Source: Stella humosa (GTDB lineage: Bacteria > Pseudomonadota > Alphaproteobacteria > ATCC43930 > Allostellaceae). From it: a stretch of DNA of 64,000 bases. Both the position numbers and the translations under genes were made by a program. The notes under the pieces were generated by a model. It made no database searches, was not told where the DNA came from, and saw only the letters and a list, made by a program, of their open reading frames with translations. The DNA is taken from positions 3,764,001 through 3,828,000 of the forward strand of contig NZ_AP019700.1 of the NCBI RefSeq assembly GCF_006738645.1, read 5' to 3'. Position 1 is the first letter of the stretch, and each line of letters begins with the position of its first letter. Of the stretch, positions 37,032 to 44,244 are shown one piece after another.

Positions 37032-37731
37032 CGCGTAGCTGGGCGAGGCCGGCCTTCTGGCGGCCGTCGGCTTCGAAGTTGGACGGGTCGAGCCAGCGCT
37101 CGAACCCGGCCTTCACGGCCGGCCATTCCTTGTCGGTGATCGAGAACCAGGCGGTGTCGCGATTGCGGCCCTTGTAGACCACCGCCTGGAGGAAGATGCC
37201 CTCGAAGCGAAAGCCGTAGCGGGCGGCGGCCGCCCGCGACGGCGCGTTCAGGCTGTCGCATTTCCACTCGTAGCGGCGATAGCCCAGTTCGTCGAATACC
37301 CGGCGCATCATCAGGTACATGGCCTCGGTCGCGGCCGGCTTGCGCTGGAGGCGGGGGGAATAGTTGATGTGGCCGACCTCGATCACGCCGTTGGGCGGGT
37401 CGATGCGCAGGTAGGTGGCAACACCGACCGCCTTGCCCGACGCGTCGATGATCGCATGGAACTGCGGGTCCCGGCCGGCCGACATCTTCTCCAGCCAGGC
37501 GGTATAGGCCGGCAGGTCGGGCAGCGCGTCGACGCCGAGATAGGTCCAGTTGGCGCCGGCCGCGTCCTCGGACGCCGCCTCGAAGAGCTGGGCCGCATGG
37601 CGGCCGACATCGACCGGCTCCAGGCGACAGAAACGGCCTTCCATCGGCGTCAGCGGCGGCCACGGGCGCGCCGTCCAGTCGGGAACCGGCTCGCCGATGG
37701 GCTGGCCGAAGGAGTTGAGGAGCTGGGTCAT
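37021..37731 (-). CDS. GNAT-family N-acetyltransferase (RimJ/RimL-like)
   Basis: Acetyltransferase of 236 residues. An Acetyltransf_3 domain covers about residues 30-200: RFCRLEPVDVGRHAAQLFEA, GVATYLRIDPPNGVIEVGHINYSPRLQRKPAATEAMYLM (acetyl-CoA site), YEWKCDSLNAPSRAAAARYGFRFEG and a C-terminal DTAWFSITDKEW. Members acetylate ribosomal proteins, other proteins or small amines; the WFSI/DKEW tail is widespread in proteobacterial homologues with unknown targets. Convergent with the SDR (11-base overlap) and divergent from the DUF3309 gene. Confidence 0.87.
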   Translation of the reverse strand: MTQLLNSFGQPIGEPVPDWTARPWPPLTPMEGRFCRLEPVDVGRHAAQLFEAASEDAAGANWTYLGVDALPDLPAYTAWLEKMSAGRDPQFHAIIDASGKAVGVATYLRIDPPNGVIEVGHINYSPRLQRKPAATEAMYLMMRRVFDELGYRRYEWKCDSLNAPSRAAAARYGFRFEGIFLQAVVYKGRNRDTAWFSITDKEWPAVKAGFERWLDPSNFEADGRQKAGLAQLRATA

Positions 37732-37797
37732 GGCGCGATCTCGAAGCTGAGGGGGCCGCGACGATAGCGCGGGCCACGAGAAGACGGTAGCGCTGGC

Positions 37798-37822
37798 GGA
37801 ACTTCGCGGTCGGGTCGGCGTT
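37798..37822 (+). promoter_or_regulatory. EcfG-type (general stress response) promoter for the DUF3309 gene
   Basis: GGAAC at 37798-37802, a 16-base spacer, then CGTT at 37819-37822: an exact match to the alphaproteobacterial sigma-EcfG consensus GGAAC-N16/17-CGTT. It lies 35 bases before the GTG start of the DUF3309 gene, a normal distance, and only about 1.8 kb from the ecfG gene. Match and position are seen; use by EcfG is inferred. Confidence 0.75.
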
Positions 37823-37857
37823 CAACCCTGCGTCGCAGCCCGTGGAGGCATACGCCC

Positions 37858-38013
37858 GTGCTTAGCACCGTCCTCATCGTCGTCCTGATCCTCATCCTCA
37901 TCGGCGCGCTGCCGACCTGGAACTACAGCCGCAACTGGGGCTACGCGCCCACCGGCCTGCTCGGCACGGTGCTGATCGTGCTGCTGATCCTGGTGTTGCT
38001 GGGCCGCGTGTAG
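37858..38013 (+). CDS. DUF3309-family small membrane protein
   Basis: A 51-residue protein starting with GTG (37858) nine bases after GGAGG. It is built from two hydrophobic stretches (LSTVLIVVLILILIGALP and LLGTVLIVLLILVLLGRV) around a conserved polar turn TWNYSRNWGYAPTG. This layout is the DUF3309 family, common in alpha- and betaproteobacteria and without a known role. An exact EcfG promoter lies upstream and a strong hairpin follows the stop, so it is probably a single-gene stress-induced transcript. Confidence 0.85.
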   Translation: MLSTVLIVVLILILIGALPTWNYSRNWGYAPTGLLGTVLIVLLILVLLGRV

Positions 38014-38020
38014 CGGTCGT

Positions 38021-38051
38021 CGGCGGCGGGCGCCGATGGCGTCCGCCGCCG
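38021..38051 (+). terminator. Strong GC hairpin after the DUF3309 gene
   Basis: A 14-bp stem (arms 38021-38034 and 38038-38051, one G-T wobble) with a 3-base loop, 8 bases after the stop. No T-run follows. Likely ends or stabilises the short DUF3309 mRNA and separates it from the SemiSWEET gene. Confidence 0.6.
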
Positions 38052-38084
38052 CCCCTGCCGCAAGCGCCCGATCGAGGGGGAGCA

Positions 38085-38426
38085 ATGGACCTCGCGCCAT
38101 GGCTGGGCGGTGCCGCGACGCTGGCATCGACCATCAGCTTCGCACCCCAGGCATGGAAGGTGATCCGCACCCGCCGCACCGAGGGCATATCCGTCAAGAC
38201 CTACTCCGTCACCGTGGCGGCCTTCGCCTGCTGGCTGGCCTATGGCTTCGCGCTGGGGGAGTGGCCGATCATCGTGTCGAACATCGTCTGCCTGGTCTTC
38301 TCGATCTTCATCCTGACCATGACGATCCTGCCGCGCCGCAGCCGCGAGGCCGTGGCAGACGCCATCGTGCCCGCCGATGCCGATGCGGATCAGCCCGCCG
38401 ACGCGGATGCGCAGAACAAGGCCTGA
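38085..38426 (+). CDS. SemiSWEET sugar transporter (PQ-loop family)
   Basis: Membrane protein of 113 residues with three helices in one triple-helix bundle. The first carries the PQ motif in ISFAPQAWKVIRTRRTEGIS, followed by SVKTYSVTVAAFACWLAYGFAL and PIIVSNIVCLVFSIFILTMT. SemiSWEETs dimerise to move sugars through the membrane. The C-terminus is an unusual acidic tail rich in Asp/Ala (ADADADQPADADAQNKA), with 37 bases overlapping the convergent phyR gene. Start ATG 38085 after GAGGGGGAG. Confidence 0.88.
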   Translation: MDLAPWLGGAATLASTISFAPQAWKVIRTRRTEGISVKTYSVTVAAFACWLAYGFALGEWPIIVSNIVCLVFSIFILTMTILPRRSREAVADAIVPADADADQPADADAQNKA

Positions 38427-39190
38427 GAGACCGCCACCTGCAATACATCTGGCTCGAACGGCTTGGAGACGATGAAGGTCGGCTCCACCCGGTCGCCGGT
38501 CAGCAGCCGTTCCGGGAACGCCGTGACGAAGACGACCGGCAGCCTGGCATGCTCCAGGATGGCCGCCACCGCAGCGATGCCCGTGTTGCCGTCTTCGAGC
38601 TGGATGTCGGCCAGGATCAGGCTGGGATTGCCCGTCCGCGCCAGCCGGATCGCCTCGTCGGAGCGGGCGGCCACGCCTGCGACGTGGTGCCCCATCTCGG
38701 TGACGATGCCGGCGATGTCGAGCGCGATCACCGCCTCGTCCTCGATGATGAGGACGCGGGCCGGCTCCTCCTTCTTCAGCGCCGTCCAGGCCTCGTCCAG
38801 CAGCCGCCCCAGCGCGTCGGGCGAGATCCCCAGGACATGGGCCGCCTCGGACCGTGGAAAGCCCTCGTTATGGACGAGCAGCAACGCTGCGCGCCCCAGC
38901 GGCGGCAAGCGGGACACGCGCTCTTCCAGCGCCTGCTGCACCGGATCCCCTTCGCTCCCATGCGCGACCGTTGAGCGAGGAACCGGAAGCAGATCCGACA
39001 CGTTGTGCAGGCATCGGAACAGATCGGCCCGCGTCAGCGGCTCCGGGCTGGCTCCGGCCTGGACGATAATCTCCTGGAGGGCGCGCTTGACGAAATCGTC
39101 ACCGATCTCCTGCGAACCCGTCAGGGCCCGCGCGTGGCGCCGCAGGAATGGAAGCTGCGCCGCGATCCGGCCCTTTTGCGTTTCGTCCAT
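38390..39190 (-). CDS. phyR: PhyR, response regulator/anti-anti-sigma factor of the general stress response
   Basis: Protein of 266 residues. The N-terminal sigma-like half (region 2- and 4-like, about residues 1-130, RLPPLGRAALLLVHNEGFPRSEAAHVLGIS) mimics EcfG; the C-terminal receiver has phospho-acceptor Asp in LILADIQLEDGNTG, and VVFVTAFPERLL with VSKPFEP. When phosphorylated it binds NepR and frees EcfG. It is divergent from nepR-ecfG, the standard arrangement. Start at ATG 39190. No exact EcfG promoter is visible; a degenerate GGGAC-N16-CGCT lies at 39241-39265 on this strand. Confidence 0.95.
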   Translation of the reverse strand: MDETQKGRIAAQLPFLRRHARALTGSQEIGDDFVKRALQEIIVQAGASPEPLTRADLFRCLHNVSDLLPVPRSTVAHGSEGDPVQQALEERVSRLPPLGRAALLLVHNEGFPRSEAAHVLGISPDALGRLLDEAWTALKKEEPARVLIIEDEAVIALDIAGIVTEMGHHVAGVAARSDEAIRLARTGNPSLILADIQLEDGNTGIAAVAAILEHARLPVVFVTAFPERLLTGDRVEPTFIVSKPFEPDVLQVAVSQALFCASASAG

Positions 39191-39249
39191 GACCGACCCC
39201 GTACGTTCCAGGCAAAGCAAATATCGCAGCTTTGGCCACGAGCGGTAGA

Positions 39250-39267
39250 TGGGGATTGCGGTCCCCA
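39250..39267. promoter_or_regulatory. Inverted repeat in the phyR-nepR divergent region
   Basis: TGGGGA-N6-TCCCCA, a perfect 6-bp dyad midway between phyR and nepR. It would overlap an alternative nepR start (ATG 39249), which argues that nepR really begins downstream. Function unknown. Confidence 0.35.
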
Positions 39268-39320
39268 TTGAAAGAAGCGGCCGCCGCTCTGGCGGTGCGT
39301 CGAACGAAGGGTGTGCGATC

Positions 39321-39653
39321 GTGAGTAGACTGGAAAGGATTTCCCTGGGTCCGCGGAGGGACGACGACGCCGGCCATTCCATGGCCGGGGCGGTCGGCGA
39401 TCACCCCACGTCCGCCCGCCCCGACCCGGCGCGGCCCGCCATGGCCCAGCCTTCCATGGCCAAGTCCCCACCATCCAAGCCACTGCCCGCCCGGCCGGAC
39501 CAGCCGCCGCGCACCGGCAGCGGCGGCCGCAAGCCCGGCGGGCCGCAGCGCCAGGATTGGCTCGAGCTGAAGCTGAAGGGACTGTATGACGAGGTTGCCG
39601 GCGAACCCCTGCCGCCCTCGCTGCAGAAGCTGATCGATGAACTCGATGGATAG
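39321..39653 (+). CDS. nepR: NepR anti-sigma factor
   Basis: Small anti-sigma factor, 110 residues from the GTG at 39321 (preceded by GAAGG). The C-terminal segment ELKLKGLYDEVAGEPLPPSL followed by QKLIDELDG is the conserved NepR helix-turn-helix that clamps EcfG and is captured by phospho-PhyR. The first 80 residues are Pro/Ala-rich and probably disordered, longer than in most NepR proteins (about 60-70 residues). ATG 39249 and internal ATGs (39381 and beyond) are other possible starts. The end overlaps ecfG by 17 bases, so the pair is coupled. Confidence 0.9.
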   Translation: MSRLERISLGPRRDDDAGHSMAGAVGDHPTSARPDPARPAMAQPSMAKSPPSKPLPARPDQPPRTGSGGRKPGGPQRQDWLELKLKGLYDEVAGEPLPPSLQKLIDELDG

Positions 39654-40296
39654 CGCCGGCGATCAGACGCTCATCCGGTCCGCCTCCGGCGATCGCGAGA
39701 CACCGGTCGCGGGCACGTCCGCGTCCAACTCGGCACCGAGCGGCGCTGCGGCCGCGATCGGCATCCGCGAAGAGCTCATCGCCTGCCTGCCGCAGTTGCG
39801 CGCATTCGCGCGTTCGCTGGCCGGGCAGCGCGAACTGGCTGACGATCTGGTCCAGGATGCGATCGTGCGCGCCCTGGCGGCCCAGGACTCGTTCCGGCCC
39901 GGCACCAACTTCCGCGCCTGGATATTCACCATCCTGCGCAACCTCTTCTTCACCGAGCGGCGCAAGAGCCGAATGGTGGTGCAGTCGATCGACACCATGG
40001 ACCAGGACCTGATCCCGGTGGCCGCCTCGCAGGAGAGCACGGTCGAGTTCGACGATTTCCGCATCGCCCTGATGAAGCTGCCGCACGACCAGCGCGAAGC
40101 CCTGATCCTCGTCGGCGCGAGCGGAATGAGCTATGAAGAGGCGGCGCAAGTGTCCGGATGCGCGGTCGGAACGGTGAAGAGCCGTGTCTCCCGTGCGCGA
40201 AAGACGCTCGTGCAACTGACCGGTCGCACCGAAGAGGGCGAGCGGGAAGCAGCCGAGTTGCCCTTGCCTCGCGACCGTCCGGCCGGGGTTGGCTGA
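39637..40296 (+). CDS. ecfG: EcfG-family sigma factor of the general stress response
   Basis: ECF sigma factor (ECF15 type) of 219 residues. Region 2 covers IACLPQLRAFARSLAGQRELADDLVQDAIVRAL and NFRAWIFTILRNLFFTERRK, region 4 DQREALILVGASGMSYEEAAQVSGCAVGTVKSRVSRARK. It drives promoters of the form GGAAC-N16/17-CGTT and is held by NepR. The gene begins inside nepR (ATG 39637 or 39646). An N-terminal extension of about 40 residues (Ala/Ser-rich) precedes region 2. Confidence 0.95.
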   Translation: MNSMDSAGDQTLIRSASGDRETPVAGTSASNSAPSGAAAAIGIREELIACLPQLRAFARSLAGQRELADDLVQDAIVRALAAQDSFRPGTNFRAWIFTILRNLFFTERRKSRMVVQSIDTMDQDLIPVAASQESTVEFDDFRIALMKLPHDQREALILVGASGMSYEEAAQVSGCAVGTVKSRVSRARKTLVQLTGRTEEGEREAAELPLPRDRPAGVG

Positions 40297-40313
40297 CACT
40301 AGATCGCGGTATC

Positions 40314-40339
40314 AGCCGGCGGGCGACAAGCCGCCGGCT
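40314..40339 (+). terminator. Hairpin between ecfG and the sensor kinase
   Basis: AGCCGGCGG-N8-CCGCCGGCT, a perfect 9-bp stem, 17 bases after the ecfG stop. No T-run follows, so it may lower read-through into the kinase gene rather than stop transcription fully. Confidence 0.5.
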
Positions 40340-40365
40340 GCCCGCACATCCCGGACGGTTGGAAC

Positions 40366-42180
40366 GTGTGGACCTGGTTGACCAACTTCTTCGATCCGTT
40401 GCGAGCAAGATTGGCTCTGGCGCTCGCCGTGGCACTCGTTCCGATCGTGATCTATGACCTCATCCTGGCCTATCGCGGCTATCAGGATGCGGAAGCCCGC
40501 GGCTGGGCCACCGTCCGGCAACTGGCCATCGTGGCGTCGGCGAACCAGAACGCGCTGATCGAGGGCACCCGGCGCCTGATGGTGGGCCTGGGCGAGAGTG
40601 CCGCCGTGCGCGCCGCCGCCGATGGCAGTCCGACGCCCGACTGCTCGCGCACCATGGCGCGGGTTCTGACCACGCTGCCCGAATATAGCGACCTGGCCGT
40701 CGTCGACCGCCAGGGCCGGGTGCAGTGCAGCGCCGTCGACCGCAGCATCGGCGCCAGCGTGGTCGACACCCCCTGGTTCAAGGGCATGACCGAAACCCAG
40801 GGCTTCACGCTGGGCTACTTTACGCTGTCGCGCGAAACGGCGGAGCCGATCGTCAGTGCGCTGCTGCCGGCGTCCGGTTCCGATGGCACGCCGGCCGGCG
40901 CGATCGTGGCCGGCATCCGCCTGCCCTGGCTCGGCAGCCTCGCCCAGAAGCACGGGCTGCCCGAGAACGGCATCGTCTACCTGCTCGATTCGAAGGGCAC
41001 GGTGATGACCAGCTCGGACCGCTTCCTGGCCGTACCCGAGCCGGCCCATGGCATTCCCCAAAGCCGCAAGTCGCCGGCCGACGAAGCCGCGCCCGACAAG
41101 GCCATCCTGACGGAGGTTGCCCAGCGCCGGGTGACCGAGTTCGTATCAACCGGTGCCGATGGGCGGGAGCGGTTCTTCAGCGCCGCCAACCTGCAGAACG
41201 GCAGCCTCTACATCCTCTTCGGCATGCCCAGCGTCAGCGCCATGAGCTGGAGCTTCTACCAGACTCTGGCCTTCATCATCGGCCCGCTGCTGATGCTGAT
41301 GATCGCCATCGGCGTGGCGGTGGTGGGCGGCGAGCTGTTGATCGCGCGCGGCATCCGCGCCCTGCTGGCCACGGTCGACGCCTATGGCCGCGACGAGCTC
41401 GACGCCAAGCCCGATGTCGGCCGCAGCCCGCGCGAGATCCGCCAGTTTGCCGACGCCTTCGCCGGCATGGCGCGCAAGATCTCCGACCGCGAGACAGAAT
41501 TGCGGCGATCGCTGGACGAGAAGGACGCGCTGCTGCGCGAGGTTCATCACCGGGTAAAGAACAACCTGCAGATCGTCACCAGCTTCCTGAATCTGCAGTC
41601 CAAGAGTACCAAGGATGGCGCCGCGCGCGAGGTGCTGACCGAGGCCCGGGTGCGGGTGCGCACCCTGGCGCTGGTCCACCGCTATCTCTACGAGAGCGCC
41701 GACGTCCGCCAGGTCGACTTTGCCTCGATCACCGAGGCGCTGGCCGACCAGCTCGGCCATGCCCACAGCCTGGGGCAGCGCGGCATCAGCATCCGGCTTG
41801 CGCTCGACAGCGTGCCGATCCCGGCCGCCGCCGCGGTGCCGGTGGCGTTGCTGATCACCGAGGCGCTCAGCAACGCCGTCAAGCACGGCTATCCCGACGG
41901 CGCGCGCGGCGTGATCGACCTGTCCTTCAGCCGTGGCGAGGACGGCAATGCCGAACTGCGCATCGCCGACGACGGCGCCGGCCTGCCGGTCGCCGAGGAT
42001 GGTCAGGCCCGCATCCAGCCCGGCATCGGCATGGCCCTGATGCAGGCATTCGCCCGCCAGCTCGGCGGCAAGATGCGGCTGGAGGCGGGCGATCCCAGCG
42101 GCGCGGTGGTGGTGGTCGATTTCCCCCTGGCGGCGGAAACCGACGATCACGGCGAGGAAGGCGCGGACGCGGCCGCCTGA
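40366..42180 (+). CDS. Membrane sensor histidine kinase, HisKA_2/HWE class (stress response kinase)
   Basis: Kinase of 604 residues. A first membrane helix (about residues 14-33, LALALAVALVPIVIYDLIL) and a second near residue 300-325 (FIIGPLLMLMIAIGVAVVGG) flank a large periplasmic dCache-like sensor. A HAMP-like linker precedes the HisKA_2 box LLREVHHRVKNNLQIVTSFL (phospho-acceptor His) and HATPase_c (LITEALSNAVKHGYPDG, ADDGAGL, GIGMALM). Kinases of this class (PhyK, PhyT-type) phosphorylate PhyR. It begins with GTG at 40366, 70 bases after ecfG. The sensed signal is unknown. Confidence 0.92.
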   Translation: MWTWLTNFFDPLRARLALALAVALVPIVIYDLILAYRGYQDAEARGWATVRQLAIVASANQNALIEGTRRLMVGLGESAAVRAAADGSPTPDCSRTMARVLTTLPEYSDLAVVDRQGRVQCSAVDRSIGASVVDTPWFKGMTETQGFTLGYFTLSRETAEPIVSALLPASGSDGTPAGAIVAGIRLPWLGSLAQKHGLPENGIVYLLDSKGTVMTSSDRFLAVPEPAHGIPQSRKSPADEAAPDKAILTEVAQRRVTEFVSTGADGRERFFSAANLQNGSLYILFGMPSVSAMSWSFYQTLAFIIGPLLMLMIAIGVAVVGGELLIARGIRALLATVDAYGRDELDAKPDVGRSPREIRQFADAFAGMARKISDRETELRRSLDEKDALLREVHHRVKNNLQIVTSFLNLQSKSTKDGAAREVLTEARVRVRTLALVHRYLYESADVRQVDFASITEALADQLGHAHSLGQRGISIRLALDSVPIPAAAAVPVALLITEALSNAVKHGYPDGARGVIDLSFSRGEDGNAELRIADDGAGLPVAEDGQARIQPGIGMALMQAFARQLGGKMRLEAGDPSGAVVVVDFPLAAETDDHGEEGADAAA

Positions 42181-42181
42181 C

Positions 42182-42877
42182 TCAGGCTGCGCCGCAGCAG
42201 GTGGAGTGGCGCAGCCGGCGCTCGCCGCGGGCGGTCAGGACCTGCCGCAGCATCATGCTGAGGCCGCGGTCGACATACTCCTCGACATCCATGCGGCTGG
42301 CGAAGCGCCAGGCCTTCAACGCCCAGCCGTGCGAGAACATGACGATCTGGTGGGTAAAGAGTTCGACGTCGACGGCGTCGAACAGGCCGGCCTCAACGCA
42401 GTCGCGGACGCAGGCGGCGATCAGCTCGTTGGTCTCGACCTCGGTCTGCTTGATCAGGTTGCGCCGTTCCTTGCGCAGCGACTTGGTCTCGCGATAGGCC
42501 AGCACGGTGGCCGCCACCGACTCCCCATTGACGCGGCAATAGGTGCGCACGGCCGTGCAAAAGCGGTCGAGCGGCTCGGCCACGCCGTCCAGCGCCACGG
42601 GAATGCGCGCCTTGTAGCTGTCGAGCACCTGGGCCAGTGCCAAGTAGAGGAGATCCTCCTTGTCCTCGACATACTGGTAGATGAGCCCGATGCTGACATT
42701 GGCGCGCTCGGCCACGTCGCGGATGGTCGTGGTGTGATAGCCGCGCTCGCTGAAGAGCTCGATCGCCGCCTCGGTCAGTTGCTGACGCCGGCGCAGGATC
42801 AGTTCCGGGTCGTCGACCTTGCTCTTGATCGTGTCCGGGCTCTTGATCGTATCGGGACTCTTGATGGTATCGGACAA
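42182..42877 (-). CDS. TetR-family transcriptional regulator
   Basis: Repressor-type protein of 231 residues. HTH at about residues 30-75: LTEAAIELFSERGYHTTTIRDVAERANVSIGLIYQYVEDKEDLL; the rest is a TetR ligand domain. It likely begins with TTG at 42877, since no ATG or GTG fits before the HTH without crossing the terminator; ribosome site GAGGCGG is close. Its first 20 residues hold three tandem copies of DTIKSP. It closes the livHMGFK operon, so I propose it binds the two matching dyads at 47645-47668 and 59443-59460. It ends 2 bases from the convergent kinase gene. Confidence 0.88.
   Translation of the reverse strand: MSDTIKSPDTIKSPDTIKSKVDDPELILRRRQQLTEAAIELFSERGYHTTTIRDVAERANVSIGLIYQYVEDKEDLLYLALAQVLDSYKARIPVALDGVAEPLDRFCTAVRTYCRVNGESVAATVLAYRETKSLRKERRNLIKQTEVETNELIAACVRDCVEAGLFDAVDVELFTHQIVMFSHGWALKAWRFASRMDVEEYVDRGLSMMLRQVLTARGERRLRHSTCCGAA
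42821..42874 (-). repeat. Three tandem 18-bp repeats at the start of the TetR gene
   Basis: Units 42821-42838, 42839-42856 and 42857-42874 differ at a few bases and encode DTIKSP, DTIKSP, DTIKSK. Amino acids are better kept than bases, so the repeat may be under selection at protein level. Confidence 0.85.
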
Positions 42878-42893
42878 TGCCGCCTCAGATGGG

Positions 42894-42920
42894 AAAAGGG
42901 GGCCGGGACGGCTCGGCCCC
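42894..42920 (-). terminator. Intrinsic terminator-like hairpin between livK and the TetR gene
   Basis: Minus-strand reading gives GGGGCCG-N8-CGGCCCC followed by CC and TTTT, 17 bases before the proposed TTG start of the TetR gene. It would reduce read-through from the liv operon into its regulator gene. Confidence 0.55.
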
Positions 42921-42946
42921 GACCCCCTCGGAAGCACTAATGCAAG

Positions 42947-42980
42947 GCCGGTGCCCGCGGCAATCGCCACGGGCACCGGC
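42947..42980 (-). terminator. Long hairpin just after livK
   Basis: GCCGGTGCCCG-N12-CGGGCACCGGC, a perfect 11-bp stem 9 bases after the livK stop. No T-run. It may protect the liv mRNA 3' end or, with the next hairpin, attenuate transcription. Confidence 0.5.
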
Positions 42981-42988
42981 GGGCCCGT

Positions 42989-44182
42989 TCAGCCCGGCAT
43001 CTTGCAGGCGGCGTCGGCCGGCGGCGTCGCCGTCTCGGGCGGGACCGACATGGTGACGATCGGCTTCAGCTTGCCGTCCTTCTCGCCGACATAGCCGAAG
43101 AAGTTCGGACCGACGAGCTGGTGATCCTCCTTGCGCATCAGCTGCTTGCCGAGGATCGTGTCGAAGGTCGTGCCCTCCATCGCCTTGGCGACGTCGGCCG
43201 GCTTGCTGCTGCCCGCCTTGGCGATGGCCTGCAGCAACACCTGCATGCCGATATAGGTCTCGCCCTCGAAATTCGACGGCTCGGTGCCGGGATACTTCTT
43301 GGCCCAGTCTGCGACGAACTTCTTGTTGGCGGGGTTGTCCAGTGTGGAGCTGTAGTTGATGATCCCCCAGATGCCCTTGGACACGTCGCCCAGGGTCTTC
43401 ACCGTGTTGTCGGTGACGAAGCTGACGCCCGCGGTGAAGATGCTGTCGAACAGGCCGAACTGCTTGGCCTGCGTCGCGAAGTTGATGGCATCGCGCCCGG
43501 CCAGCGCCACCCACAGCCCCTCCGCACCCGAATCCTTGATCTTCTGGATGTAAGGGGCGAAGTCGTTGGTGCCGAAGGGCGAGTAGTTCTCCGACGCGAT
43601 GGTGCGCTTGTTGGCCTGGGCCGACTTGATGAAGCTGGCGCCGGAATCACGGCCCCAGGCGATGTCGGCGGCCATGATCGCCCACTTCGTCTCCTTGCGC
43701 TCGGCCAGCCACGGGGTAACGACGGCGCCGTCCGAAGCATCCAGACGGTTGGCGCGGAACATGCGCGGCTGGCAGGCCGACCCGGTGATCTGGTTGGCCT
43801 TGTTGATGGTGGAGATGTAGAGGGCGTCCCAGCGCTGGAGCATCGGCCCCATCGCCAGCCCCTCGCCCGAAGCGACCGTGCCGATCAGCAGCTTGTAGCC
43901 TTCGAGCGCCAGCTTCTCGCCCTGGCGGCGGGCCAGGTCGGGCTTGGCCTCGGTGTCGAGGAAGCGGGCCTCGGCCTTCTGGCCGCGGATGCCGCCGGCG
44001 GCGTTGATCTCGTCCACCGCGAACATGATCGCGCGCCGGGACTGCTCGCCCAGGTCGGCATAGGTGCCGGTGAGTGCGACCGGCACGCCGATCTTGATCG
44101 TCTCCTGCGCTGCGGTCGAACCCGCCGCCGCCAGCACGGTCGCCGCGGCAAGGCCCAGGCGCCTCATCCAAACCGTCTGCAT
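42989..44182 (-). CDS. livK: Branched-chain amino acid-type ABC transporter binding protein (LivK-like)
   Basis: Periplasmic binding protein of 397 residues with signal peptide (MRRLGLAAATVLAAAGSTAAQE) and a type I fold: IKIGVPVALTGTYADLGEQSRRAIMFAVDEINAAGGIRGQ, DTEAKPDLARRQGEKL, and TNDFAPYIQKIKDSGAEGLWVAL. Start ATG 44182, 7 bases after AAGGAG. Last of the transport genes in livH-M-G-F-K. In many soil bacteria such proteins bind aromatic or alicyclic acids rather than amino acids; operator sharing with a CoA-ester operon favours that here. Confidence 0.92.
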   Translation of the reverse strand: MQTVWMRRLGLAAATVLAAAGSTAAQETIKIGVPVALTGTYADLGEQSRRAIMFAVDEINAAGGIRGQKAEARFLDTEAKPDLARRQGEKLALEGYKLLIGTVASGEGLAMGPMLQRWDALYISTINKANQITGSACQPRMFRANRLDASDGAVVTPWLAERKETKWAIMAADIAWGRDSGASFIKSAQANKRTIASENYSPFGTNDFAPYIQKIKDSGAEGLWVALAGRDAINFATQAKQFGLFDSIFTAGVSFVTDNTVKTLGDVSKGIWGIINYSSTLDNPANKKFVADWAKKYPGTEPSNFEGETYIGMQVLLQAIAKAGSSKPADVAKAMEGTTFDTILGKQLMRKEDHQLVGPNFFGYVGEKDGKLKPIVTMSVPPETATPPADAACKMPG

Positions 44183-44244
44183 GCTCGTCTCCTTCCTCAG
44201 CGTTTCCCTTTTCGGGGCCTTCTCGTTCCCTGCGATGCCACCCG

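Noticed and set aside
39205-39209. GGAAC on the minus strand just upstream of phyR
   Set aside because: No CGTT at 16 or 17 bases, and the -10 would fall inside the coding region.
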